DNA of 54,413 nt from Alphaproteobacteria bacterium. GTDB taxonomy: Bacteria; Pseudomonadota; Alphaproteobacteria; Micavibrionales; Micavibrionaceae. The stretch covers positions 1-54,413 of the forward strand of contig JAJOJU010000006.1 of assembly GCA_021208265.1 (NCBI GenBank), given 5' to 3'. This document shows, one piece after another, positions 20,099-29,174 of this stretch. Below the pieces are notes generated by a model that was not told the origin of the DNA, made no database searches, and was given only the letters and a program-made list of their open reading frames with translations. Each line of letters opens with the position of its first letter. The stretch's first letter is position 1. The translations under genes and the position numbers were made by a program.

Positions 20099-20629
20099 AT
20101 GAGCAATAATGATAAAGACGCGCAAGCCTATTTCAATCTGCTGGCCAAAGCCGAGGTTCAACTGCCCGATTACCCACGCGGCACAGGCTGCTACTCGCGC
20201 GCCCAGCACGCGGCCAAACTAATGAGTCACCATGGCCGCGATGTCGAACTGATATGGGCGCTTGGCTCAATCAACAGCTTCGTGCCTGATATCCCCAATG
20301 CTGATTGGGGCAACGGCATGGCCTTTCACGTAGCCGTCCTGGACAAACAAACCGGGCTGGTATTTGATCAGGCCTTCTGTCATGAGCCCGTAAGCCGTAA
20401 ACGTTGGGAAAACCTTTTTATTCCGGTGCGGGAAGATGGTATTCGTCCGCGCATTATCACCTCCGGCCTTGATAAATACGCCACTATGGTGCATGGGGAA
20501 CCGGAATTGGTGGAAGGTACACCTGAAAACATCAGGAAAGGTGCTGAAGGTTTGTATCTTATGACGATCAGACGATATAAGCCGGTGACGATTGACCGTG
20601 TCGGCAATGAACCTGACTACGAAGCCTGA
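20099..20629 (+). CDS. Protein-glutaminase-like papain-fold protein, copy 2
   Basis: 176 aa, no signal peptide or pro-region, unlike known secreted protein-glutaminases. Cys31 lies in TGCYSRAQHAAKLM, matching the GCYARAHKM active-site helix of protein-glutaminase. His77 lies in MAFHVAVL (enzyme: YHVAILV) and Asp90 in LVFDQAF (enzyme: IIDPSLF), followed by a conserved Trp (KRWENLF; enzyme: TAWRN). This is a convincing Cys-His-Asp triad, so deamidation or a related amide/thioester reaction on proteins is predicted. It sits 50 nt after copy 1 on the same strand and overlaps the convergent folP by 13 bp. Confidence 0.65.
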   Translation: MSNNDKDAQAYFNLLAKAEVQLPDYPRGTGCYSRAQHAAKLMSHHGRDVELIWALGSINSFVPDIPNADWGNGMAFHVAVLDKQTGLVFDQAFCHEPVSRKRWENLFIPVREDGIRPRIITSGLDKYATMVHGEPELVEGTPENIRKGAEGLYLMTIRRYKPVTIDRVGNEPDYEA

Positions 20630-21457
20630 ATGGCCTGAAACACTTTAAATGCCTGCGCGGTTTCCGCCACATCATGCACACGGAAGATTTGTACGCCTTG
20701 CGAGAGCCCCCATAGAGCACTGGCGAGTGAACCGGGAAGACGCGATTCTGAAGGTTCACCTTGTGAAGCTGCGCTGATAAAACTCTTGCGTGAGGTGCCA
20801 AGCAGCAAGGGGCAACCAAAATCATGAAAACGCTTTATATTTCTGAGCAGTAACAAATTATGCTCCAGCGTTTTACCAAAGCCGATACCAATATCCAGAA
20901 TCACGTTTTTTTGTTTCGATACGGGCTGTTCTGCAGGCATCAAGGCGCTCTTCAAAGAAGGCATAAATATCATCTAACACATTGTTATAACTGGGGTTTT
21001 TCTGCATATCCTGCGGCGTTCCCTTGCTGTGCATCAGGAAAACAGGCACTTGTGCTTCTGAAGCTACAGCCAAGCTTTCGGAATCATAGGCTAACCCACT
21101 GATATCATTTATAGCGTTCGCCCCTGCTTTCAGGGCAGCGCGCATGGTTTGGGCATTTCTGGTGTCGATGGAGATAAAGGGTACTTTTCCACGCAGACCT
21201 TCGATGACAGGCACAATACGCTGAATTTCCTCTTGTATATCAACAATTTGCGCCCCGGGACGGGTAGATTCACCACCGATATCGAGGATTACGGCCCCCT
21301 CCTGCGCAAGGCGCAAACCATGCTCTATCGCCCTGTTTTTATTGTAATATTTTCCGCCATCTGAGAAACTATCGGGAGTCACGTTGACAATACCCATAAT
21401 CACAGGGTCAACCCCAAAGGGATGATACGCTTTTGAACCTTGTTTTGAACCTGGCAT
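20617..21457 (-). CDS. folP: Dihydropteroate synthase (frame broken by one base)
   Basis: Joins p-aminobenzoate to the pterin pyrophosphate in folate synthesis; the sulfonamide target. About 279 aa after correcting a run of seven T at 20906-20912 (six restores RIETKNVILDIGIGFGK). Seen: IMGIVNVTPDSFSDGG, VILDIGGESTRPGA, SIDTRNAQTM, GANAINDISGL, LDIGIGFGKTLEHN and LLLGTSRKSFI. It is last in a minus-strand run with the LOG-like gene and folK, so two folate genes share one cluster. Confidence 0.93.
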
Positions 21458-21493
21458 AACACGTATTCCCTTATCAGAAATCAGAACAATATT

Positions 21494-22164
21494 TCAGGAA
21501 AAAGATGGCCCGTCATCCCAATCATGGAGCTGCGCCGGAAATTTGGCACTGGCGGCGGGCGGAATGCCTTTATCAGCGTAATAATCAAGCCACGCCTTTA
21601 AGCCCTCAACATTCTCTGCGAAATGGAACATATTCAGGCGAGACGGTCGATAGCCTTGTTTCTTACGGCATCCTCAAGGGACAACTTCAAACCGCGGAAA
21701 TATGGCACACCGCTTTCATCAGGAAAATTGGCAATCACAATTGGTTTCAACTTTTGCGTATCATCAGCAAAACACTGGATATCGTTGGCTGTGGCGCCTT
21801 CAAATATTTCATCATAAGTGCCGATCCCACCCGGAAGAACCAGAAGAATATCGGAATCAAACAACATTCTCTCTTTGCGCTCGAATATAGTCTCGACAAC
21901 ATCGGTCTTGATGTTTGTATGCGGTTGTTGCGGCGTAATTTTGTTAAAAACCTGCGGTATATACCCCTTTACCAGACCGCCGGCCTCTGCTGACGCTCTG
22001 GCGGCCTCCGCCATTAAACCAATGTCACCGCCACCATAAATTAAGGTGTATTTCTTTTCACCGATATGATGACCGATTTCTGTGGTTGCCGCAAAAAAGG
22101 CAGGACTTAAGTTACGTGCGGATGCACATACCAGTATTTTCATTTTATTATCTCCCCTGTTCAA
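21494..22164 (-). CDS. LOG/YgdH-type nucleotide phosphoribohydrolase (frame broken near the 3' end)
   Basis: Lysine-decarboxylase-fold protein of the LOG family, which cleaves (cytokinin) nucleoside 5'-monophosphates to base and ribose-5-phosphate. YGGGDIGLMAEAA (about residue 42) and LPGGIGTYDEIFE (about residue 103) are the two family motifs. The frame as given stops at 21634, but a further 45 codons are open in the next frame (NMFHFAENVEGLKAWLDYYAD ... ), which looks like the proper C-terminal helix; a missing C near 21637 would join them, giving a stop at 21494. About 223 aa. The natural substrate is not known. It lies between folK and folP. Confidence 0.8.
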
Positions 22165-22200
22165 AAGAAGGGGGGATGCTAAAACATGAGCAGGACTCTG

Positions 22201-22677
22201 TCAATTACCTGATTTTGCTTCCAGCAACAGTTCCGCCGCTGTCTTACCCCACACAGGATGCCGCCAGTCGGGGGCGATCTCGCAGAGCGGCTCCAGAACG
22301 AACAACCGCTCATGCAAGCGCGGGTGGGGCAGATCCAGAATGTCGGTCGATAACACGGCATCGTTATAGGCCAGTATATCAAGATCCAGCGTGCGAGCCG
22401 CATTGCGGTTGGCAGCCTCTCTCTCCCGCCCGAAACGGCGTTCAATTTCCAATAAGGCGCTTAAAAGACCTTCCGGTGACAGGGCTGTCTCAACATGGGC
22501 TACCGCGTTCCGGTAATCTGGCTGATCAGATGCAGGCACTGGTTTGGTAATCAGGGTTTTAGAAAAAGACACAACACGAATGCCGTATGCTGCCATTACC
22601 GACAAAGCACCACTAAGATTGTCTTCCGGAGATTTATGCAAGCCGGGAAGGTTGCTACCCAAGGCGATTAAAATCAT
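22201..22677 (-). CDS. folK: 2-amino-4-hydroxy-6-hydroxymethyldihydropteridine pyrophosphokinase
   Basis: HPPK, the folate-pathway enzyme just before FolP; transfers pyrophosphate from ATP to the pterin. About 158 aa. Seen: ILIALGSNLPG at the N-terminus, KPVPASDQPDYRNAVAHVET with the substrate Asn, ERRFGRER, and ARTLDLDILAYND with the metal-binding Asp pair, then LPHPRLHERLFVLEPL. ATG 22677 is chosen over an upstream TTG (22704) because the protein then begins at the family's first strand. It belongs to the minus-strand cluster with LOG and folP. Confidence 0.94.
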   Translation of the reverse strand: MILIALGSNLPGLHKSPEDNLSGALSVMAAYGIRVVSFSKTLITKPVPASDQPDYRNAVAHVETALSPEGLLSALLEIERRFGREREAANRNAARTLDLDILAYNDAVLSTDILDLPHPRLHERLFVLEPLCEIAPDWRHPVWGKTAAELLLEAKSGN

Positions 22678-22712
22678 GGGAGAACCCACAGCCCGATTGT
22701 TCAAATTAAAGC

Positions 22713-23303
22713 TTACCAGCTACGAATTTTGCCTGTATCCACATGCACAAAGTCGCTCTTGGGATAATACCCCACGCCGCCAGCTTTCATCTTGCGGGCG
22801 ACATCGCGCAGGCGGCGCGTATTATAGCCGGGAAGGCGAATATCCATAGCCTGCCCATACATATGCAACGAGTTTTTGGCAACCCCCGTGCTGACATGAC
22901 GCAGCATGGTATTGGTTTTGGGACTGCGATAGCCGGAGAGAACCTCCAGCGGTTCATCCGAGCCTGTGCGGTCATGCAGGGTTTTCACAAGATCAAGCAC
23001 GCGCGGGTCCATCGGGAAAATCTCGTCATTACGGAAGTCACGCAGCACGTAATTAATGCGCTCAAACGCATCCGGCAGGTATTTATCACCCACGCGGTAT
23101 ACGCCAGAAAAGCTCTCGCCCGTATGAGTATTACGAAAGGCGATCCGCCATGACTGATAGTTCTGGGCGCTGTATGCTGAACGGGCGGGGAACAGAGGCA
23201 AAACACCTGCCAGAAGCGTACACAGGCCACCCTTGAGGATATCCCGGCGTTCTATTCTGTTTAAATTGGCAAACAGCGAGCTGTCATGATCGGAAGAGTT
23301 CAT
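22713..23303 (-). CDS. DUF882/M15-type murein endopeptidase (YcbK/MepK-like), Tat-exported
   Basis: 196 aa. The N-terminus ERRDILKGGLCTLLAGVLPL is a twin-arginine signal, so the protein is exported folded. The catalytic part shows SGYRSPKTN, SLHMYGQAMDIRLPG (zinc His and Asp) and SDFVHVDTG (third zinc His). E. coli MepK, of this family, cuts meso-DAP crosslinks, including the 3-3 bonds made by L,D-transpeptidases. An L,D-transpeptidase gene lies immediately upstream on the same strand (123 nt), so the two probably act as a make-and-cut pair in the periplasm. Confidence 0.9.
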   Translation of the reverse strand: MNSSDHDSSLFANLNRIERRDILKGGLCTLLAGVLPLFPARSAYSAQNYQSWRIAFRNTHTGESFSGVYRVGDKYLPDAFERINYVLRDFRNDEIFPMDPRVLDLVKTLHDRTGSDEPLEVLSGYRSPKTNTMLRHVSTGVAKNSLHMYGQAMDIRLPGYNTRRLRDVARKMKAGGVGYYPKSDFVHVDTGKIRSW

Positions 23304-23425
23304 TTCTACCTCATCTTTAAATGACCTTAAAAGTCAATGATTTACTGAAGACTACTAGGAGACTTGTTGAATATATATGGGAACTCTAGCAGAGCTTTCT
23401 TACAAATGCAAATCTGGAGGAAGAA

Positions 23426-25135
23426 TTACGGCTGTGCAAGCGAAAGCTGCGCAGCATCCACAGCTTCGGAAGAAGCGGTTTTAAAAACATTCGGCAAGGC
23501 ATCATCCGCTGCCAGCGCCTCATATAACGCGGCATCCCGGCCATAGATGTCAGAACCGTAGATAATCTCGCCCGTTTTATCCAGCCAGGCACTGTAATAT
23601 ACGGTATAAACAGGGATACGGGCTTCAATCGGCACATCGGTGCGGCGCTGTGAAGCAACAGATTTATTGATACGCTCCGCATTCCAGCCCGGCTGGGTAT
23701 GCAAAATAAATTCCGCCATTTTGCCCGGTTCTTTCATCCGCATGCAGCCCGATGAAAAAGCACGGCCCGGCTTGTCAAACATCTCCGGGTTGCTGGTATC
23801 ATGCAGGTATACGTTGTGGATATTGGGCATTAACACGCGGTACTGACCCAGCGGGTTATTTTCACCAGGGATCTGCACCATGTCGATCTGGTGTAATTCG
23901 CGGCTGGATATAGTACTCCAGTCGATACTAGCCGGATCTATTGTGACGCGTTTACCATCACGCACTGTGGAAAGCGCGATATTGCGGCTGTAAAGAAACC
24001 CGGCATCCTCACGAATTTTGGGCAGAATATCCTTACGCTTGATGGTGGGGGGGATTGTCCAGTCCGGGTTAAAGCGCATGCCGGTAATTTCAGAACGGAA
24101 TATCGGTGTCGGGCGCTCAGGCTTACCTACGATAACCGGCATTTCAAGGGCCACTTTGCCGCCTTCCACCGCCCAGAGCATGGCGGAAGGGATATTTACC
24201 ACAACATATTTATCGCCCATATGTTTGGGCATCCAGCGCATACGCTCCATATTCACCGCGATCTGACGCAGTTTATCCTCCGGGCCTTTATTCATACGGG
24301 CCACGGTTTCAGGGCCGATCACGCCATCCGGCGTTAAATCGTTATCCTTTTGAAAGGCCATAACGGCGGCAGCCAGATTATCATCATAGATATTCTTACC
24401 CTGCTCCGGCTGCTCCAACCCCATGCGGGCACGAATGTCAGGGACAGTTTCATGTGCCTTACCTGGCTTCAAAAGACTGGTGAATTCAATAGGGGCCGGC
24501 GTACCGCCCGCAGCTGATATTTCGTGAGAAAGGCGCATATATTCATGGCGGAAGCGGTTATAAACCTGCCCTGCCGGTTCCAGCGCCTGTAATTTACGCT
24601 CCAGCTGCGCTCCGTTTCTATCCAGCCATGACAAGGCTTCCGGCGCGGGAACGGGCTGCACCCAATGCTCCGCCGCCAAACCCAGCTTGGCAGCATCCAC
24701 ACGCATCCCGCTGATATCCTGAACGTAACGCAGATAACCATCGGTCATCAGGAATTCCAGCCGCGCTTTATCTTCCGCCGTAGCCGCTTCCCGCAGGGCT
24801 TTTATCTCCGTCACGTGGTAACGATCGGGGTTCAAAGCATGCGTCCGGGCGTTTTCAAACTTCGCCAGCACGGGTTCGATTTTTTTATCCTGGACGCCGA
24901 AAGCGCCCGTCCAGTAAGGGGCATAGGCCCGGTTCGCGTAAAACGCAGCTACCGCCGCCGGGGCGCCGTCTTGCAGCGCCGATTCCATCACGGCATTAAA
25001 CCGCAGGCTTGAAGGAAACACGCCGTCATCAGCATAACGCTGCGCCAGTGATGCCCCCCCAAAAGTGAGGCATGTGAACACCGACAATGCGGCTGCCAAT
25101 CGAATATTTTTATTTTGAATCAATGAACTAATCAT
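23426..25135 (-). CDS. L,D-transpeptidase, YcbB/LdtD type
   Basis: 569-aa periplasmic enzyme. A signal peptide or N-terminal anchor lies at about residues 8-31 (IRLAAALSVFTCLTFGGASL). A scaffold region follows, then a peptidoglycan-binding domain (AAAVMAFQKDNDLTPDGVIG, about 265-285) and the YkuD catalytic domain from about 315. The active-site motif is YLHDTSNPEMF followed by AFSSGCMRM, with His and Cys. The domain order and length match LdtD (YcbB), which makes 3-3 crosslinks. The LdtR-like MarR protein at 5315-5780 may be a distant regulator, but its inverted repeat is not found upstream of this gene. Confidence 0.92.
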   Translation of the reverse strand: MISSLIQNKNIRLAAALSVFTCLTFGGASLAQRYADDGVFPSSLRFNAVMESALQDGAPAAVAAFYANRAYAPYWTGAFGVQDKKIEPVLAKFENARTHALNPDRYHVTEIKALREAATAEDKARLEFLMTDGYLRYVQDISGMRVDAAKLGLAAEHWVQPVPAPEALSWLDRNGAQLERKLQALEPAGQVYNRFRHEYMRLSHEISAAGGTPAPIEFTSLLKPGKAHETVPDIRARMGLEQPEQGKNIYDDNLAAAVMAFQKDNDLTPDGVIGPETVARMNKGPEDKLRQIAVNMERMRWMPKHMGDKYVVVNIPSAMLWAVEGGKVALEMPVIVGKPERPTPIFRSEITGMRFNPDWTIPPTIKRKDILPKIREDAGFLYSRNIALSTVRDGKRVTIDPASIDWSTISSRELHQIDMVQIPGENNPLGQYRVLMPNIHNVYLHDTSNPEMFDKPGRAFSSGCMRMKEPGKMAEFILHTQPGWNAERINKSVASQRRTDVPIEARIPVYTVYYSAWLDKTGEIIYGSDIYGRDAALYEALAADDALPNVFKTASSEAVDAAQLSLAQP

Positions 25136-25293
25136 AAACCCTGATGCGGTTCATGGTGAACCGCCCCTGACACGAAACTAGGATATCAAAAGACCCTTAA
25201 AACCGCGTTAGTTTATTATGGTAATTTTGTGCAAGCCGGAGCCCCCTGTTGTAAAACCAACGGGAAAACAGGCTTAGGGTTCACGAAAAATTA

Positions 25294-27046
25294 TTAAAGG
25301 TCTACAAACGTATGCGTTTCTTCTGCTGCGCCGGGGTGTGTTACTGCCCCATCGCGCGCGGGCCCTACGAGCGCCGCATATTTCTGCAGCGCGCCGCTGT
25401 TGTAATTCGTCTTGCGCGGCTTCCAGTTTTTATGGCGTTCTGCCAATTCTTCCTCTGACAGCTTCACATCCAGCGTGCCTTTATCGGCATCAATGCGGAT
25501 GATATCACCATTTTGGATAAGCCCGATCGGCCCGCCGACAGCTGCTTCCGGCCCCACATGACCAATACAAAAAGCCGCGCGTACCGCCGGAAAAAACGCC
25601 CATCGGTGATCAGCGCCACCTTGCTACCCATCCCCTGCCCGTAAAGCGCAGCGGTGGTGGAGAGCATTTCTTTCATGCCGGGGCCGCCCTTGGGCCCTTC
25701 ATAGCGGAGAACAATAACCTCACCCTCCTTATATTCCTTGGCGGCGACGGCCTTATAACATTCATCCTCGCTATCAAACACGCGCGCAGGGCCTTCCAAA
25801 TACCAGCTCGCTGAGCCCCGCCGATCTTCACAATAGCGCCTTCCGGAGCCAGATTGCCTTTGAGGCCCACAACCCCGCCTGTGGCATAGATGGGTTTGGA
25901 ACAACGGAACACAACATCCTGATTTTCCGGGAATTTCACGTCCTTAACATTTTCCGCCAGCGTCTTGCCCGTCACGGTAATGCAATCACCGTGAAGGTAA
26001 CCGTTATCGAGCAGCTCCTTAATCACCACAGCCACACCGCCGATATCGTGCAGATGCTTGGAAAGATACGTGCCGCCGGGGCGAAGGTTAGCGATATAGG
26101 GCGTGCGTTTGAACACTTCCGCCACATCGAACAAATCAAACTTGATGCCCGCTTCATGCGCAATGGCGGGAAGGTGCAGCGCCGCGTTGGTGGAACCACC
26201 CGTCGCCGCCACGATAGCCGCCGCATTCTCAAGGCTTTTACGCGTAATAATCTCGCGCGGCAACGGCCCGCCATTCCTCAGAAGCTCAACAACGACCTTC
26301 CCGGAAACTTCCGCCATATCGCCCTTATGCTCATCCACCGCCGGAATGCCGTTGGCGCCTGGAACCGCAAGGCCCATCACTTCAGCGACGCAAGACATGG
26401 TATTGGCCGTGAACTGCCCGCCGCACGCGCCTGCGCCCGGAAGCGCCCCGCATTCGCAGGAATACAGGTCATCATCTGAAATCTTGCCCACGGAATGTTC
26501 GCCCACAGCCTCGTAAACCGTCACGATATCCGCATCCTTGCCCTTATATTTTCCGGGCATGATTGTGCCGCCATACAAGAACACCGAAGGCACGTTCAGC
26601 CGCGCCATCACCATCATCATGCCGGGGAGAGATTTATCACAGCCCGCCAGCCCCACCAGCGCGTCATAGCAATGCCCGCGCATGGTCAGTTCCACCGAAT
26701 CCGCAATCACCTCGCGGCTGGCAAGGGAGGAACGCATCCCTTCATGCCCCATCGCGATCCCGTCCGTCACCGTGATAGTCGTGAACTCACGCGGTGTGGC
26801 CCCGCCCTCTTTCACGCCTTTTTTCACGCTCTGCGCCTGTTCCGCCAGCTTGATGTTACAAGGCGCCGCTTCGTTCCAGCATGTAGCAACGCCCACCAAG
26901 GGCTTCGCGATATCCTCATCCGTGAGGCCCATAGCGCGGAGCATCGCGCGGTGCGGGGCGCTATCAGGCCCTACCGTTGTGTAGCGGGAAACAAGTTTGG
27001 ATTTATCCCAGCCATTAGGGTGGGCGCGTTTGGAATTGAATGTCAT
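25294..27046 (-). CDS. ilvD: Dihydroxy-acid dehydratase (frame broken three times)
   Basis: Iron-sulfur enzyme of branched-chain amino-acid synthesis. About 583 aa when restored. The first 430 residues are in one frame: [38 protein letters not shown] and [14 protein letters not shown], with cluster-binding Cys and metal residues. The C-terminal part is scattered over other frames: AGLSELVF, then [12 protein letters not shown] ... [16 protein letters not shown], then [20 protein letters not shown]. Indels are at 25816-25822, 25796-25800 and the A run 25591-25596. Three errors in 230 bp of a perfectly conserved gene argue for poor local consensus rather than decay. Confidence 0.92.
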
Positions 27047-27087
27047 GGCATGTCCTAAAAAATATATTTGCCGCTATAAAGACAACA

Positions 27088-27115
27088 AAAAAGCGGGCCA
27101 ATCAACCCGCTTTTT
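27088..27115 (-). terminator. Intrinsic terminator
   Basis: Stem AAAAAGCGGG / CCCGCTTTTT around an eight-base loop. Both flanks are A/T runs, so it can act on either strand. On the minus strand it would end transcription of the gene at 27134-27454 before ilvD. Confidence 0.8.
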
Positions 27116-27133
27116 GCGCATAACTGGCATGGG

Positions 27134-27454
27134 TTATTCCAGATCAATAGTAAGAGAAGATCCCCCGAAGATAAGCCCCTTACACACAGCGCCCGTTACC
27201 GTTTCCCCAACGAGATCTTTTGCCGTAAAGTGCGTGGCATAAAGGCCGTTATAACCATACCCGCAATCAGACCAGCCATAACCGCCTACTTCCACAGGGG
27301 TAAACCCCTTACTTTTCAATAACTGTGCAGCCTCGCTGTCAAATCCTTCATCACTCAGCCCTCCGGCGGCGGCAGCAAGCACCCATACAGCAAGCAACCC
27401 TGCCCCTATGCGCAATGGTACGAGTTCCGGTGCAAAAATTTTCTTGTAAGACAT
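27134..27454 (-). CDS. Small membrane-anchored protein of unknown function
   Basis: 106 aa. One hydrophobic segment at about residues 13-32 (LRIGAGLLAVWVLAAAAGGL), then a soluble domain: LLKSKGFTPVEVGGYGW, SDCGYGYNGLYATHFTA and VTGAVCKGLIFGGSSLTIDL. The pattern of a Gly-Tyr-rich strand, a Cys, a THF-like strand and a VC-G-L-F ending recalls small uncharacterised bacterial and phage lipoprotein-like proteins, but no named family can be given. The two Cys may pair. It ends at a clear terminator and may be transcribed with the PH-domain genes upstream (32 nt gap). Confidence 0.6.
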   Translation of the reverse strand: MSYKKIFAPELVPLRIGAGLLAVWVLAAAAGGLSDEGFDSEAAQLLKSKGFTPVEVGGYGWSDCGYGYNGLYATHFTAKDLVGETVTGAVCKGLIFGGSSLTIDLE

Positions 27455-27486
27455 AAAGAAACATCCTTTTTTGACAGATATCCCTT

Positions 27487-27972
27487 TTACCCTTCCTCTT
27501 TCTCCAGCGTCAACTCATTAAACTTGCGGCGGAATTGCACGCCATTGGCAATGTAAGGAATAATCAGGAAACGTTGACCGATCCCCATCACGATCACATT
27601 GGCGTATCCCATCAAGAAACCGGGCAGCATGCGCCCCAATTCAATGCTTTCGATGTTCTTGAATTTCATCTCAACAACATCCACCTGTAACATACCGTAA
27701 CGCACCAGCAAACGGCGATCGGTCAGCACCAACAGCAGAATATTTTTCTTTAAAACAGCATGGGCCGCCATAAGTGCCCCCGCGATCAGCAAAATAATGC
27801 CCAGTTCGAACACCACAAACAGCATCACCAGCAAGCCCATGGCAATAACAGCCGCCGCTTTCCAGTATATGCCCCAATGGACCCGCCCCCAGAAGACGAC
27901 TTTTTCGCCCTCCACCAGCATATCCTTGATGGTGACGTCAGCCGTTTCGCTCCAACTGTTTAGCGAACTCAT
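27487..27972 (-). CDS. PH-domain membrane protein (YdbS/bPH_2-like)
   Basis: 161 aa with two adjacent membrane helices near residues 38-72 (AAAVIAMGLLVMLFVVFELGIILLI in part), then a bacterial PH domain: LLLVLTDRRLLVRYGMLQVDV, EMKFKNIESIEL, YANVIVMGIGQRFLIIPYI. The ITDRRL-type motif is typical of bPH_2 domains. Role unknown; family members sit in the inner membrane. It starts inside the stop of the preceding gene (ATGA overlap), so the two PH-domain genes are translationally coupled and probably interact. Confidence 0.8.
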   Translation of the reverse strand: MSSLNSWSETADVTIKDMLVEGEKVVFWGRVHWGIYWKAAAVIAMGLLVMLFVVFELGIILLIAGALMAAHAVLKKNILLLVLTDRRLLVRYGMLQVDVVEMKFKNIESIELGRMLPGFLMGYANVIVMGIGQRFLIIPYIANGVQFRRKFNELTLEKEEG

Positions 27973-28499
27973 AGCTTGCGCGCCCTTTCTATGGCCTTGC
28001 GAAAGGCAATGGGATCATCGATGGAGGGTAGAACAACCTCCCCCACCCCCATACCGCGCACGGCAATACGGCCATAATTGAAAATACGCCCCAGAAAGCT
28101 TTGCAGAACGTTTACGCCCTCAATCCGGTCGATGCTGATTTCCCCCACATGCCGAGCCACGAGGCCTTTTTTGAAGACAAGGCGGTTGTTGGTAATGGCA
28201 ATTTCAGTCGTTGCTTTGATGATCATCATCTGCGCAAAACTCAGCAAGCCCAGAACAAACATGACAAACGCAAAAATACGGATGCCGGGGTGCAGATATT
28301 TCACTGAGTCCAGCAACGGCAGGTTTTGCGGGTAATAGCCAAATTCCTTATAAACAAATATCGCACCCGCGATAATGGCAATAGATGCCCCCACCCCCCA
28401 GACAATCGCAAAAAATGCCTGAATGGTATAGATCCAGTGGAACTGGCCGATATGAACCAGCTCTTCATCAGGGCCGAGAGATTGTTGGACGTAAAGCAT
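27969..28499 (-). CDS. PH-domain membrane protein (bPH_2-like), paralogue of the next gene
   Basis: 176 aa, two membrane regions (about residues 27-50 and 73-95), then a PH domain with TTEIAITNNRLVFKKGLVA, GEISIDRIEGVNVLQSFLG and YGRIAVRGMGVGEVVLPSI. That second block corresponds to the VDLSRIEGV-type motif of bPH_2 proteins. The same layout as its downstream partner suggests a duplicated pair forming a heteromer. The 187-bp gap upstream to 28687 is shared with a divergent gene and has a TTGACA at about 28619. Confidence 0.8.
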   Translation of the reverse strand: MLYVQQSLGPDEELVHIGQFHWIYTIQAFFAIVWGVGASIAIIAGAIFVYKEFGYYPQNLPLLDSVKYLHPGIRIFAFVMFVLGLLSFAQMMIIKATTEIAITNNRLVFKKGLVARHVGEISIDRIEGVNVLQSFLGRIFNYGRIAVRGMGVGEVVLPSIDDPIAFRKAIERARKL

Positions 28500-28686
28500 A
28501 AAGGCGACCAGTCTTGGAAAAGAATAACTATTACCTGAATCATTAAACCGGGACTTGCATCAAAACGCAATTCCCCAGAACGGACGCTACCTAACTAACC
28601 CCAGCCTTTTAATATAGGTTGACAGCGGCATTAAATTATGAAAACAAGGCGCGGCTTTTAAATCTCACCCGTAAGGAAATTATTCC

Positions 28687-29154
28687 ATGAACAATACTCT
28701 TAGCTACCACAACCTGACGAAAGTTACCGAGCTTTTCGGCGCTGTCTGCATACGAAATAAACTCTGCCATGTATTTATCGGTCAGCAGGCTGATGATAGC
28801 AACGAAGTCCGCTTTACATTGCTGGTGATGTCGCCCAAGCGTGTTGATCAATTGATGGAAACGGCGGAAGCTCTAAAAACACTGCGGACGGAACTGGACA
28901 TCGTTCCTGCGGACAGCCCTTTCAGGCTTGTATCAAAGCTGTCTGACGATGTCTTGTTAAGCCTTAGCCAGCTTCGTAAGGAAGATACCGATAAACTTCT
29001 CTCCCTTGCAGAATACAGATGCACAATCGAAAATGATAGAATAGCGTTTGAACGTGATGGTACGCGAAAATTCATGGACTTCGAAGCCATACTGGACACC
29101 GCAAAGGAACGCACCGGAACAGAAGGATATGTCATGACCCTTCTGGACATCTAA
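28687..29154 (+). CDS. Unrecognised 155-aa soluble protein
   Basis: Helix-rich, with the N-terminal half beta-containing (FGAVCIRNKLCHVFIGQQA, FTLLVMSP). The middle is KRVDQLMETAEALKTLRTEL, and the C-terminal half reads LLSLAEYRCTIENDRIAFER. No signal or membrane helix, no known motif. Supported as real by AAGGA about 9 nt before ATG 28687 and by sitting in its own divergent promoter region. It is convergent with pfkA. Confidence 0.55.
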   Translation: MNNTLSYHNLTKVTELFGAVCIRNKLCHVFIGQQADDSNEVRFTLLVMSPKRVDQLMETAEALKTLRTELDIVPADSPFRLVSKLSDDVLLSLSQLRKEDTDKLLSLAEYRCTIENDRIAFERDGTRKFMDFEAILDTAKERTGTEGYVMTLLDI

Positions 29155-29174
29155 TCACAGAACCAGCCCTCCCC

